The notes beneath the pieces are model-generated. The model saw only the letters and a list, made by a program, of their open reading frames with translations, was not told where the DNA came from and ran no database searches. Source: JAXDBV01 sp034678415 (lineage in GTDB: Bacteria > Bacteroidota > Bacteroidia > Bacteroidales > VadinHA17). From it: a DNA stretch of 10,066 nucleotides. The position numbers were made by a program, and so were the translations under genes. Of the stretch, positions 1 to 7,971 are shown piece by piece. The stretch covers positions 1 to 10,066 of the forward strand of contig JAXDBV010000093.1 of the NCBI GenBank assembly GCA_034678415.1. Reading direction: 5' to 3'. Each line of letters begins with the position of its first letter. Positions within the stretch are counted from its first letter, which is position 1.

Positions 1-826
1 TACCGCCCTCTACCACGTTTTCACTCCACCAGTCTTCAATTAATCCTTCGTTCATGCCTGAAACCGCAAGGTGGGTGGCATCGATGACCGCTGTGGTAAT
101 GATACTGTTGTACCAGGCATCTTCACCTGACCATGATCCCACCAGGTCTTCGATCGTATCGTTGGGAAGCGGACAGAATTCACTGATTCTAACCTGAAAG
201 GATGACGGTACATCGTTCGCTGATCCAAGGTGTGTCTCGTTACAAGTCAGTGTAATGGTATCGCCAACATTATCCTGGGTTACGCCGAGGCTTATCGCCC
301 ATGGATTACTTGTAGCTGCTATTGTTCCGTCGGACGAAGTCCAGGCATAGGTAGATCCATCCCTGTGAGCCACCTCATAGGTGGCCTGGTTAGGTTCACC
401 GCTGAAAATGATGATCTCTTCTTCCCCGACAATGGCAGGCGCAATAAACGGCGTTACTGTAACCAGGAACGTGTCATTATCCGATTCAAGACCTGCCCAC
501 GTGGTCTCTTTCACCACGATCTCAACGGGTTCATGATCATTGAAGGTGGGGAAAAATACATCTACCTTATATGTCACACCTTCAATTTCCTGTAATTCCG
601 CACCGTTTACGGTCCAGTCATAGGTTGAACCACCGCGGACAGCCACTGCAAACCTTCCTGTATAGGTCCTCATCATGGATGTTGGTCCGGTTTTCCCCAG
701 TATCATAGGAACAATCTTGGAATAGTCATATTCATCATTTGCCACTTCAATAGGATTCTTCTCACATGAGGCAAACAGGATAACCATCGCCAGGACTGAT
801 ATTGATTTATATAAAATGTTTCTCAT
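1..826 (-). CDS. Ig/PKD-like surface lipoprotein of a SusC/SusD operon (C-terminus cut by window edge)
   Basis: Reading from an ATG at 826-824, 275 codons stay open to the left edge, so the 3' end is missing. The N-terminus is a short lipoprotein signal: a basic start (MRNILYK), a hydrophobic stretch, then the lipobox LFASC with Cys21 as the likely lipidated residue. Two beta-rich, Ig/PKD-like segments follow. Each carries a GSTY-x-W signature (residues 66-71 and 157-162) in a similar setting, which suggests a tandem domain repeat. From about residue 225 a third region begins with LVGSWSGEDAWY, resembling a C-terminal domain found in lipoproteins beside SusC/SusD pairs. It lies 70 nt downstream of susD on the same strand with no terminator hairpin between, so it is probably co-transcribed. 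By position it is a SusE/SusF-like accessory, perhaps a surface substrate-binding protein. That role is inferred; no catalytic motif is visible. The start is well placed just before the signal peptide. Confidence 0.85.
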   Translation of the reverse strand, partial: MRNILYKSISVLAMVILFASCEKNPIEVANDEYDYSKIVPMILGKTGPTSMMRTYTGRFAVAVRGGSTYDWTVNGAELQEIEGVTYKVDVFFPTFNDHEPVEIVVKETTWAGLESDNDTFLVTVTPFIAPAIVGEEEIIIFSGEPNQATYEVAHRDGSTYAWTSSDGTIAATSNPWAISLGVTQDNVGDTITLTCNETHLGSANDVPSSFQVRISEFCPLPNDTIEDLVGSWSGEDAWYNSIITTAVIDATHLAVSGMNEGLIEDWWSENVVEGG

Positions 827-896
827 AGTATATAATTTTTTTTTGTTCATTTTTTCATAGGGACGCGCTGTATATAAGCACCAATCCTTCTGATAT

Positions 897-2483
897 TTAT
901 TTGCTCTTTGGAGGTATATCCGGTTTGTTGGGGTATCCGGGCCAGCCATCAGGATAGGGTGACTTCAGCCCGTCTTTACCGACCCATCCATACAAAGCCC
1001 TGTCCCATCCATCGGGTGTTTTATCTCCAATAGTATAGAATGGTATCCCTGTGAGTTCGATCTCGGTTTTCGGCATGGGGAAATGGTTGATCGTTCCATA
1101 CTGGAGCATATCACTCCTTCTCATATCGAAATACTGCAGGCCCATCCCTGTATTATAACATTCGATTTCCTTCTCGTACATAATGGCTTCCCACACTTCT
1201 GTTTCGGTTGCGCCGGCCGCGATGTCGGGCAGGCCGCCGCGTACTTTCCTCGGGCCGTTGGCCCTGTTCAGGATGGCAATAGCTCCTGGCTTGTCACCTG
1301 TTTTCAGTTTCGCTTCGGCCAGCATCATGCTGGTTTCCCAGCCCAACATTGTGTTCGAGGGGCCCGTCCATGTTTCCATCCAGGTATCATACCTGCTGAA
1401 ACGGTAATGGGAGAAATGTTCATATCCACGTGTAGGGTTGAAGGCCTGTGCAGGCAGGTATTCAAAATCGGAGAGGAGGCGTGCATCCTCGGAATCGGCA
1501 GGTCCGGGATCCCCGTCAGGCCATACACCATTCATGGGCCAGCGCGACGCATAATCATTATCCATCAGGTTAATGATCCTGTGATCCACACGGCCCCATC
1601 CCTGGTAGCACTGGTATCCGTAAAACCAGTTATACCATGTTGAATCATCCATATCAGGAGCATGGTCCACTTCCAGTTCATAACCGTCCAGCACGTTTTT
1701 CACCTTGGCCCAGTCAATCTGTTTCGCTTCGGTGCCATTTCTTGGCCAGTGAATGAGAAGCCTGGCAAGGTATCCGCGCACGAGCTGTTCAAATCCCACA
1801 TCATCCAGGGTGACACCGCGGATGAAGCCGGAAGGTATCGTGAACGAACCGGCGGCAGCAATCAGGTCGAGTGCTTCCTCCAGGTAAGCAATCCCTGCCA
1901 TGCACACATCCTTATAGGGGGACAGCACCAGTTGACCGAGGTCTGAGGTCTCATCGATAATATTGGCCTGGTCGAAGGAAAGGCCCAGGTAACCATGGGT
2001 CACACCCTGTATAAAGGTGCACCATGCCTGAATCATCTTAGTGTTGAACCCTGCCTCTTCAAAGGTCATTCCTTCAGCAATGGATTTCAGCACATCGTTG
2101 GCTGCCGACATTGAAGAATACATATTCCCCCACATCTGGATCGTGCACGCCGAATTGGAATAGGTAATCTCATTGTTCCACACGCATTTCTCGGCGCGCG
2201 GTTCCGATGAAAGGTCCCTCATCCCCGAGTTCCCCCAGGAACAGGTATTGTTGTCGGCCATCACCCCCATGGGCAGTGCCAGTCCTGTATATTCATATAT
2301 CTGATTATGGAATACCTTGTAGCATCCGCCGGCAAGACCAACCACGTCAGCCGGTGTGGCGATAGCCCTCTTCTGGTCGGGTTCGTTCAGGTTCTCAACA
2401 TCCAGGTCTGCACAGCTATATGCGGCAAACAACCCAACCACGATCGTTATGATAATTTTATTCCACTTTTTCATTTTACACAT
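897..2483 (-). CDS. SusD/RagB-family nutrient-binding outer-membrane lipoprotein
   Basis: This 528-residue protein is of normal size for SusD/RagB. It has a lipoprotein signal (KKWNK, hydrophobic core, AAYSC; Cys24 lipidated). The segment NLNEPDQKRA (residues 31-40) just behind the lipid anchor is typical of the family. The helical middle includes FEQLVRGYLARLLIHWPRNG (231-250). The C-terminal half holds the conserved block around ETSMMLAEAKLKTGDKPGAIAILNRA (383-408), followed by RGGLPD (415-420) and YFDMRRSD (451-458). SusD proteins form the lid over the SusC channel at the cell surface and capture the ligand. The stop of susC is only 8 nt upstream, so the two are surely one operon. ATG at 2483 and an in-frame ATG at 2474 (MKKWNK) both leave the signal intact; the second may be the true start. 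Two oddities: eight cysteines besides the lipid one, and a Gly/Pro/Trp-rich tail (about 487-528) beyond where many SusD proteins end. The ligand cannot be told. Confidence 0.93.
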   Translation of the reverse strand: MCKMKKWNKIIITIVVGLFAAYSCADLDVENLNEPDQKRAIATPADVVGLAGGCYKVFHNQIYEYTGLALPMGVMADNNTCSWGNSGMRDLSSEPRAEKCVWNNEITYSNSACTIQMWGNMYSSMSAANDVLKSIAEGMTFEEAGFNTKMIQAWCTFIQGVTHGYLGLSFDQANIIDETSDLGQLVLSPYKDVCMAGIAYLEEALDLIAAAGSFTIPSGFIRGVTLDDVGFEQLVRGYLARLLIHWPRNGTEAKQIDWAKVKNVLDGYELEVDHAPDMDDSTWYNWFYGYQCYQGWGRVDHRIINLMDNDYASRWPMNGVWPDGDPGPADSEDARLLSDFEYLPAQAFNPTRGYEHFSHYRFSRYDTWMETWTGPSNTMLGWETSMMLAEAKLKTGDKPGAIAILNRANGPRKVRGGLPDIAAGATETEVWEAIMYEKEIECYNTGMGLQYFDMRRSDMLQYGTINHFPMPKTEIELTGIPFYTIGDKTPDGWDRALYGWVGKDGLKSPYPDGWPGYPNKPDIPPKSK

Positions 2484-2491
2484 GTTTTAAA

Positions 2492-5400
2492 TTAAAATTT
2501 AAACTCGAGGGTACCGGTAAAGGTTCTGTAGTTGGGATAATCAAAGTCATCCCATCCCTGTACCGTTGGGTCGGCACCGCCTTCGGATGTACTCACCTCG
2601 GGGTCGAAACCCGTATAGTTGGTCCACGTCACCAGGTTTCTTCCGACAATACCTACCCTCAGGCCTTTGAAGAAACCTTTCATAAAGTTCGACATCTGGG
2701 CCTTACCCAGCTGATAATACACCGACAGTTCCCTCAGTTTCACATAGGTGGCATCCTGAACGAAGTGATTGTTCTGCGCGTTCACCAGGTAAAGGGCATT
2801 ATAGTAGTCGTATGTTTTCTTTGCATATTCAGGTTTACCGCTCTGGTCCATCTCGGCATTACTGTAATCCCTCATCATCCACTGGAGGGTCTGGCTGTAT
2901 ATATCCCCTCCTTCTTTCCAGTCGAACAGGGCGTACACGGTGAATCCTTTAAAGCTGATGGTGTTGGCAATTCCCATGTTAAAGACGGGATTTGCATCAC
3001 CGATCTTCACGGTTTTCGGGTTGCCGTCTTCACCATAGAGTAGTATCGGCTTTTCAAACGGTGTTCCTTCCGTACCTTTTTCAATGACATAACCATCGGC
3101 ATTGAGCTGGAAGTCGTCGATACTCATGTCGGCAAATGCCGGTAAGTCGTATTCGAGCTGGGCTTCCATTTCATCCAGGGAGCGGAGGAATTTTTGCCCA
3201 AAGAATGCACCAAAAACGGCGCCTTCCTTGATCAGCATAACGCCCGGTTCATCGGCATTCCCTCTTCCACCCATGGTAAAGGCTGGCACGTTCAGCTCGG
3301 ATACGGTAGTACGAATACGGTCAAAAGTAATATTGGCATTCCAGTTGAAATCCCGTGTCTCAACGATACGGGCTCCCAGCTGTGCTTCAAACACTTTTGA
3401 TGACAGGGTGCCCATATTTTGCCACTGGAACTTATAACCGGCTGAAGCCGGCAGAGGGACCGGGTAGAACTGGTCTTCGGCATCGGTCATTGAGTAGGCC
3501 ACCTCCAGTTCAAACCTGCGGAGGAATTCGGCGTTCAAAGCAATTTCTGTTTCCTTCACCAGGCTTGGTTTCAGCTTACTGTTACCAAACTGGTTCTTCA
3601 CGGGAGCTCCGCCGCTGATATTCCAGGTTTCATACTGTGCATCCCAGGGAGGCCTGTTCCCGGAAGTTCCGTAGGCAGCCCTCAGTTTCAACTCCTGTAC
3701 ACCCGGAATAGGGAAGTCTTCCGTGATACGGTAGGCTGCAGACGCTCTGAAATAGGGGTTCCAGCGCTCATCGGCACCGAACTGGGAAGCACCGTCATAC
3801 CGGTAAAGGAATGATGCAATATACTTGGCTTTATAATCAAGGTCAAGGATCCCGAAAATATTTTCGGCCACCGTTTCACCCGTATAGGATCCGTTGTGGG
3901 CTTCCTCCTGATCGAGCACATCCATGTCGGGAACACCCCTGACCGAGAAATTACGGCCCCAGGTGCTGAATCCTTCCCATGTATCGTTTTCCATCAGGTA
4001 GCTTAATTTACCCTTGGCGGTGAAATCGCCCCATGTCTGCTGCAGGTTCATGGTAGCCTGGAAAGACTGAGCTAACTCCTTTCCGAAGCCCTTCGAGAGG
4101 TACCCCTTGGTCCCTCCTGTATCATAGGTACCCAGAGAGAGATAACCGTAAGGTTCAATGTAGTTATCATCACTCATCTGGTATTCAAAGGCATATTGTC
4201 CTTCAAAACTGATCCACTGCACGGGCTCATATACAAATTTATAGCTGCTCAGGATCCTTCTTCTATTGCTGTCATCGGTAATATTTGCCAGGTGGTACAG
4301 CGGGTTGGTCTCAGTGCTGAACTGGTCCACTTTGAGGAAGTACGGAGAACCGTCGATGTTCCTCTGGTAAAAGTTCCAGTCAGGCTTGGCCTGCAGCAAC
4401 GAGAAGATATTAAGGTAGCTGTCATTATTATACGCCTTGATGATCAGGTTGCTGGTGGAGAAGGTGAACTTATCGGAAAATTTATGATCGATGTTAAACC
4501 GGAAGTTCTGACGGCTGTATCCACCCACGTTGAAGACAATCCCCTGTTGTTTTGAATTTTCGAAGGAAGCCATGAAGTTGGTCTTGGCGCCGTTGGATGC
4601 CACCGAAACATAGTTGGTGTAGTAATCACCGGGGTTGTAGAATTCATCGATATGATCGTGCACCACGCCGTAGGAATTATCCTGGTAGTGGTCGTCGGAG
4701 ACGATACGTGATCCGCTGAGGAGGATACCAACGCTGTCGGGGTTGGTATGATGGACTGCATCATCTCCGTAGGTAACGGTACCGGCATACTTGGTATACC
4801 TGTTCTCCGAGGCCCAGTCATTTTTCAGTTCAAACTGGTGATGAGTGGCCACGGGCATTTTTCTTGCCAGTTCTGACCGGCCATATTCATTTCTGACGGT
4901 AACCACGGTTTCGCCCGATGCCAGGTTCTTACCGCGCTTGGACGTGATCACGACCACACCGGCGCCGGCTCGTGAGCCGTAGAGTGCGCTGGCGGCAGCC
5001 CCTTTCACCACCTCCATCGATTCCACGTCATCCACGTTGATGTCGGCCAATGTGCCTTCGATCATTACACCATCAACAATGATGAGGGGGGACTGGCTTC
5101 CGGTCAGCACGGTGGCACCACGCAGACGGATGGAAGCGGCGCTTCCGGGACGTCCGCTGGCCTGTATAACCTTCACACCGGCCAGTTTCCCCTGTAACGC
5201 ACTGGCAGCAGAAATGGCAGGCACCTCTTTCAGTTCCTGCTCATCCACCCTGCCAACGGTAACAGACAGTTTCTTTTTTGGTGTACCTGAAGCCACACCA
5301 GAGACCACCACCTCGTCAAGACCGAAGACGTCGGGCTCGAGAGCCACATCAATCCGGGTCCTTCCGTCTATGGCGATTTCCTGGGTCTTCAAGCCCACGA

Positions 5401-5626
5401 AGCTAAAGATCAGGTGGGTGGCCGTCTCAGGTACATCAAGGGAAAAATTCCCGTCAAAGTCCGTAATTGTACCGAACGTAGTGCCTCTCACCACAATCGA
5501 AGCTCCGGGAACAGGTAACCCGTCTTCTACACTGGTCACCGTACCCGTAATCTGCAACCTTTGGGCTAACAGGATCTGAACACCCGCAAACACAAAAATT
5601 GCACACATCAATACAAATCTTTTCAT
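2492..5626 (-). CDS. SusC/RagA-family TonB-dependent outer-membrane receptor
   Basis: This 1044-residue protein imports a SusD-captured ligand across the outer membrane, powered by TonB-ExbBD. Domains in order: signal peptide 1-22 (MKRFVLMC, hydrophobic core, LLAQ); carboxypeptidase-D-regulatory-like beta domain about 25-98 (ITGTVTSVEDGLPVPGASIV, later TDFDGNFSLDV); TonB-box-like DEVVVSG at 104-110; plug about 115-232, with ALQGKLAGVKV, SIRLRG and the SusC-family signature LIIVDGV through DVESMEVVKGAAASALYGSRAGAGVVVITSKRG; then a long beta-barrel ending in LEFKF, whose C-terminal aromatic residue suits Bam recognition. The frame stays open for 27 more codons upstream to 5707, but ATG at 5626 is chosen because it directly precedes the signal peptide. 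The protein is full length with no frameshift. The presence of the N-terminal regulatory-like domain and absence of a STN domain mean it need not signal to an anti-sigma factor. The substrate is unknown: no degradative enzyme is adjacent in the window. Confidence 0.95.
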   Translation of the reverse strand: MKRFVLMCAIFVFAGVQILLAQRLQITGTVTSVEDGLPVPGASIVVRGTTFGTITDFDGNFSLDVPETATHLIFSFVGLKTQEIAIDGRTRIDVALEPDVFGLDEVVVSGVASGTPKKKLSVTVGRVDEQELKEVPAISAASALQGKLAGVKVIQASGRPGSAASIRLRGATVLTGSQSPLIIVDGVMIEGTLADINVDDVESMEVVKGAAASALYGSRAGAGVVVITSKRGKNLASGETVVTVRNEYGRSELARKMPVATHHQFELKNDWASENRYTKYAGTVTYGDDAVHHTNPDSVGILLSGSRIVSDDHYQDNSYGVVHDHIDEFYNPGDYYTNYVSVASNGAKTNFMASFENSKQQGIVFNVGGYSRQNFRFNIDHKFSDKFTFSTSNLIIKAYNNDSYLNIFSLLQAKPDWNFYQRNIDGSPYFLKVDQFSTETNPLYHLANITDDSNRRRILSSYKFVYEPVQWISFEGQYAFEYQMSDDNYIEPYGYLSLGTYDTGGTKGYLSKGFGKELAQSFQATMNLQQTWGDFTAKGKLSYLMENDTWEGFSTWGRNFSVRGVPDMDVLDQEEAHNGSYTGETVAENIFGILDLDYKAKYIASFLYRYDGASQFGADERWNPYFRASAAYRITEDFPIPGVQELKLRAAYGTSGNRPPWDAQYETWNISGGAPVKNQFGNSKLKPSLVKETEIALNAEFLRRFELEVAYSMTDAEDQFYPVPLPASAGYKFQWQNMGTLSSKVFEAQLGARIVETRDFNWNANITFDRIRTTVSELNVPAFTMGGRGNADEPGVMLIKEGAVFGAFFGQKFLRSLDEMEAQLEYDLPAFADMSIDDFQLNADGYVIEKGTEGTPFEKPILLYGEDGNPKTVKIGDANPVFNMGIANTISFKGFTVYALFDWKEGGDIYSQTLQWMMRDYSNAEMDQSGKPEYAKKTYDYYNALYLVNAQNNHFVQDATYVKLRELSVYYQLGKAQMSNFMKGFFKGLRVGIVGRNLVTWTNYTGFDPEVSTSEGGADPTVQGWDDFDYPNYRTFTGTLEFKF

Positions 5627-5929
5627 AGAAACAAGTTTTAGGTGAACAAATAGTAAATAGTTAAACGAATAATTATACTGAACACACAATGATACAAAAA
5701 ATATCAATTCAAAATACCACAGTGTTGCAGGGCAGATAAGGAAATTTATGTTCCCTGACCGATGAGCCCGAAATTCCGTAATAAGAACTTGTAATATTCA
5801 CAAATACAACAAATTATATATTGTCTATTTTTTATATACGAATTATTTGGAATGATTCTAAATAAAACAAACGGTATAATATTACGATGGCGTGTCAAAT
5901 TCGTTGAAAAACAGGCTGATCATTTCTTT
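5627..5929. other. AT-rich spacer and presumed leader/promoter region of the susC operon
   Basis: About 300 bases lie between the terminator of the hut block and the susC start. I see no convincing gene; the only plus-strand frame entering from 5892 runs into the antisense of ftcD and has no family features. The region should hold the susC promoter, but I found no exact copy of the Bacteroidetes -7 element TAnnTTTG on the minus strand, only near matches such as TATCATTG close to 5690. A GC-richer patch at about 5728-5780 contains a 5-bp inverted repeat, CAGGG (5728-5732) and CCCTG (5753-5757), with an inner GGAA/TTCC pair. It could fold in the leader about 100 nt before susC, but it is short and may be chance. 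Confidence 0.5.
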
Positions 5930-5958
5930 TAAAGGATTAAAGGAGGCTATGCCTCCCC
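5930..5958 (-). terminator. Intrinsic terminator closing the hutI-ORF-ftcD block
   Basis: On the minus strand the hairpin is GGAGGC-ATA-GCCTCC (plus-strand positions 5942-5956). It can be lengthened by two G-U pairs at its base and is followed by a U-rich stretch read as TTTAATCCTTT. It lies about 100 nt past the ftcD stop codon and more than 300 nt before susC, so it probably ends transcription of the histidine genes and insulates susC. The stem is short but fully GC-rich around a 3-nt loop. Confidence 0.7.
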
Positions 5959-6053
5959 TGTCTCATCGCGGCCTCAGACGATGGTGTCATGTAACACTCC
6001 TCAGAGGTAATCTTTCAGGATTCCTTACAGGTGAGGGAAGCAAGATGAGACAG
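5958..6053 (-). repeat. 96-bp segment bounded by a 10-bp perfect inverted repeat, in the 3' UTR of ftcD
   Basis: CTGTCTCATC at 5958-5967 is the exact reverse complement of GATGAGACAG at 6044-6053. The right arm ends 4 nt past the ftcD stop codon, and the left arm abuts the terminator hairpin. Inside are a small inverted repeat, GTGT (5984-5987) with ACAC (5994-5997), a possible AATC/GATT hairpin near 6010-6022, and a direct repeat CCTCAGA at 5972-5978 and 5999-6005. In the minus-strand RNA the arms could close a multi-branched fold stacked on the terminator. I do not recognise it as a known riboswitch or RNA family. It could instead be a small inverted-repeat (MITE-like) insertion, although no clear target-site duplication is seen, or a chance pairing. 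Confidence 0.45.
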
Positions 6054-6057
6054 TCCT

Positions 6058-7746
6058 TCAGTCAAGCTTTTTTTGAACCAGTTCCAGTACCTTCCTTTCC
6101 TTCTTTTCCGCCTCGATATCGGTTATCTTTGCCTTTTCCAGGATTTGTCCGGCCTGTTTCCTGTTTTCCAGTCCCGGCAGGTTAATCCTGACATTGAGGA
6201 AGGCTCCTCGCACGGCTGTCCTCAGGGCCATTACACCCACCCCCGCGTCGGAAACCGAGTTGGGATTCCCGGTTTCCGCCATGGTCAGGCAGATATCCAT
6301 GGCATCCAGCGCCGTCTCCATGACTTTTAAAGGCACCTGTATGGCTTGTGCGGTAGCCTCCTGAATAGCTTTAGCCCGTTCCTGCTTCTCCTCCTCAGTA
6401 TTTTTCGGCATGCTGAAGGCTGCCATAAGGCTGTTGAAGGCCTGCGTGTCTTCATCCACCAGGCGGGTCAGTTCATCCACGTAATATCTTCCCTTCTCGG
6501 CCCAGCCGGAAAACTCTTCCCAGCGTTCGTCCCATCCTTTTTTATGGGCAGAGAGGTTCGCCACCATGGTTCCCAGGGCAGCGCCCAGGGCTCCCAGGCA
6601 GGCAGAAACGGAACCTCCACCCGGTGCAGCTGACTCCGTGGATACCTCATCAATGAAATCCTTCAGAGCCACATCCGCTAAACGCTTCACCGGTGTGCCG
6701 GCCATCCGGTATTCGATGATCTTCTGTTGTGGATCAAAAGCATAGAGGTCGTTCAGCCCGAGAGATTTGATGGCTATTTTCAGCAGTTCTTTTTCGGGTA
6801 TACCTGTTGAGCGTTTCTGTTTATGGAGGAAGTACCGTCCTGCATCGAGCAGGACATTGAGGGGTACCAGGCCCACGATCTCCGAGCCGGTGACCCTCAC
6901 ACCCCTCGCTTCCGCCTTACGGCATACCTCATCAAAGGCCACATGGACGGGTGTTGTTTTGATATCGGTAAGGTTCATGGATATCTGTGCAATGCCGTAT
7001 TCTTCAATATACCATCCGATGGCTTTCACCGCTTTGAGGGATCCCGGGAGGAAGACCGGTTCTCCCCGCTGGTCTCTGATGATCTCTCCCGTCAGCCTGT
7101 CACCCTTGCGTTTTACCCTGCCTTTTTCCCTGACATCAAAGGCGATGGCATTGGCACGGCGGACGGACGTGGTGTTGAGATTCACATTATAGGCAATGAG
7201 AAAATTGCGTGCACCGACAGCCGTGGCCCCGGAACGGCGATTGAAAACAGCCGGCCCGAAGTCGGGCTTCCACGCCGGATCTTTCAGCCTGACCCTCAAT
7301 CCCTCGTACTCTCCTTCCCTGCAGTTGGCAAGGTTTCTTCGTTCCTCACGGAAAGCTGCGTACTCATAACAATACACCGGTATCTGTAACTCCTTCCCTA
7401 TCCTCTCTGCCAGCCTGCGCGCATAAACCACTGTCTCCTCCATGGTGATGCCGGAGAGGGGCACGAGCGGGCACACATCGGTGGCACCCATGCGCGGGTG
7501 GGCACCCTTATGCCGGCTCATATCAATCAGCTCCGCTGCCTTGCGTACCGCCCGGAAAGCAGCCTCCACCACTTCATCGGGAGCGCCGGTAAACGTTACC
7601 ACGGTGCGGTTCGTGGCCCTGCCGGGATCCACATGCAGCAACCTGACACCTTCCACCGATTCAATCTCTGCCGTAATCTGCCGGATAACCGACATATCCC
7701 TTCCTTCACTGAAGTTGGGAACACATTCGATGAGCTTAGTTATCAT
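6058..7746 (-). CDS. ftcD: Bifunctional glutamate formimidoyltransferase / formimidoyl-THF cyclodeaminase
   Basis: This 562-residue enzyme carries out the last steps of histidine breakdown. It moves the formimidoyl group of N-formimidoyl-L-glutamate to tetrahydrofolate, releasing glutamate, then deaminates the product to 5,10-methenyl-THF and ammonia. The N-terminal transferase domain (about 1-180) opens with IECVPNFSEGRD and contains SRHKGAHPRMGATDVCPLVP, where His83 matches the catalytic histidine of the family. The second transferase subdomain (about 181-300) has NVNLNTTSVRRANAIAFDVR. After a linker, the cyclodeaminase domain (about 360-540) starts with STESAAPGGGSVSACLGALG and includes NPNSVSDAGVG. 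This is the fused architecture also found in animals; some Bacteroidetes have separate FtcD and FchA. The frame is open upstream to 7809, but ATG at 7746 is chosen because MITKLIECVPNFSEG is the family N-terminus and AAGGA lies 6 nt before it. Its first 11 bases overlap the small upstream ORF. The product is cytoplasmic. Confidence 0.96.
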   Translation of the reverse strand: MITKLIECVPNFSEGRDMSVIRQITAEIESVEGVRLLHVDPGRATNRTVVTFTGAPDEVVEAAFRAVRKAAELIDMSRHKGAHPRMGATDVCPLVPLSGITMEETVVYARRLAERIGKELQIPVYCYEYAAFREERRNLANCREGEYEGLRVRLKDPAWKPDFGPAVFNRRSGATAVGARNFLIAYNVNLNTTSVRRANAIAFDVREKGRVKRKGDRLTGEIIRDQRGEPVFLPGSLKAVKAIGWYIEEYGIAQISMNLTDIKTTPVHVAFDEVCRKAEARGVRVTGSEIVGLVPLNVLLDAGRYFLHKQKRSTGIPEKELLKIAIKSLGLNDLYAFDPQQKIIEYRMAGTPVKRLADVALKDFIDEVSTESAAPGGGSVSACLGALGAALGTMVANLSAHKKGWDERWEEFSGWAEKGRYYVDELTRLVDEDTQAFNSLMAAFSMPKNTEEEKQERAKAIQEATAQAIQVPLKVMETALDAMDICLTMAETGNPNSVSDAGVGVMALRTAVRGAFLNVRINLPGLENRKQAGQILEKAKITDIEAEKKERKVLELVQKKLD

Positions 7747-7948
7747 CTGGTTTCCTTGTTTTTCGGTTATCGAACCACAACAAGCCAACAATAAAACGGC
7801 CGTTGACAATCATACCATACATCTGTTTATTACGTCCATCCGATGGCAACCACACCATTCCCCCCGGTGGTAATGGTTCAGCATATGGCGTATCATGAAC
7901 TTCCTGAATAACCTCTTCCTGTGCCGGCCATTGCATACCTATGAACAT
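7736..7948 (-). CDS. Small hypothetical protein (70 aa) coupled to ftcD
   Basis: A 70-codon frame begins at ATG 7948 (MFIGMQWPAQ) and ends in TAA at 7736-7738, overlapping the start of ftcD by 11 nt. It nearly fills the space between hutI and ftcD, which would otherwise be about 270 bases. The product is soluble-looking, with no signal peptide or membrane segment. It has a proline-rich centre (PYAEPLPPGGMVWLPSDGR), then a hydrophobic beta-like stretch MYGMIVNGRFIVGLLWFDN and a charged tail. Three tryptophans and ordinary-looking codons argue for real coding, and the overlap fits translational coupling to ftcD. I recognise no family. An in-frame ATG four codons on (7936) could also serve as start. 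It may be a small operon protein, a leader ORF tuning ftcD translation, or a non-coding spacer that happens to be open. Confidence 0.5.
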   Translation of the reverse strand: MFIGMQWPAQEEVIQEVHDTPYAEPLPPGGMVWLPSDGRNKQMYGMIVNGRFIVGLLWFDNRKTRKPDDN

Positions 7949-7971
7949 TCCTATATAGCTTTAAATAAATC

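Noticed and set aside
230..595. 121-codon plus-strand frame at the left end
   Set aside because: It is antisense to the lipoprotein gene, whose frame has a signal peptide, lipobox and repeated domains.
5627..5707. 27-codon N-terminal extension of the SusC-like frame
   Set aside because: The extension would bury the clear signal peptide starting MKRFVLMC inside the protein; ATG at 5626 is the sensible start.
5892..6185. 97-codon plus-strand frame crossing the ftcD 3' end
   Set aside because: It crosses the terminator and the antisense of ftcD, and has no family features or neighbours on that strand.
7747..7809. 21-residue extension of FtcD that looks like a lipoprotein signal (LLLACCG)
   Set aside because: FtcD is cytoplasmic and the family begins at IECVPNFSEG; an SD-like AAGGA precedes ATG 7746. 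The extension is the small ORF read in another frame.
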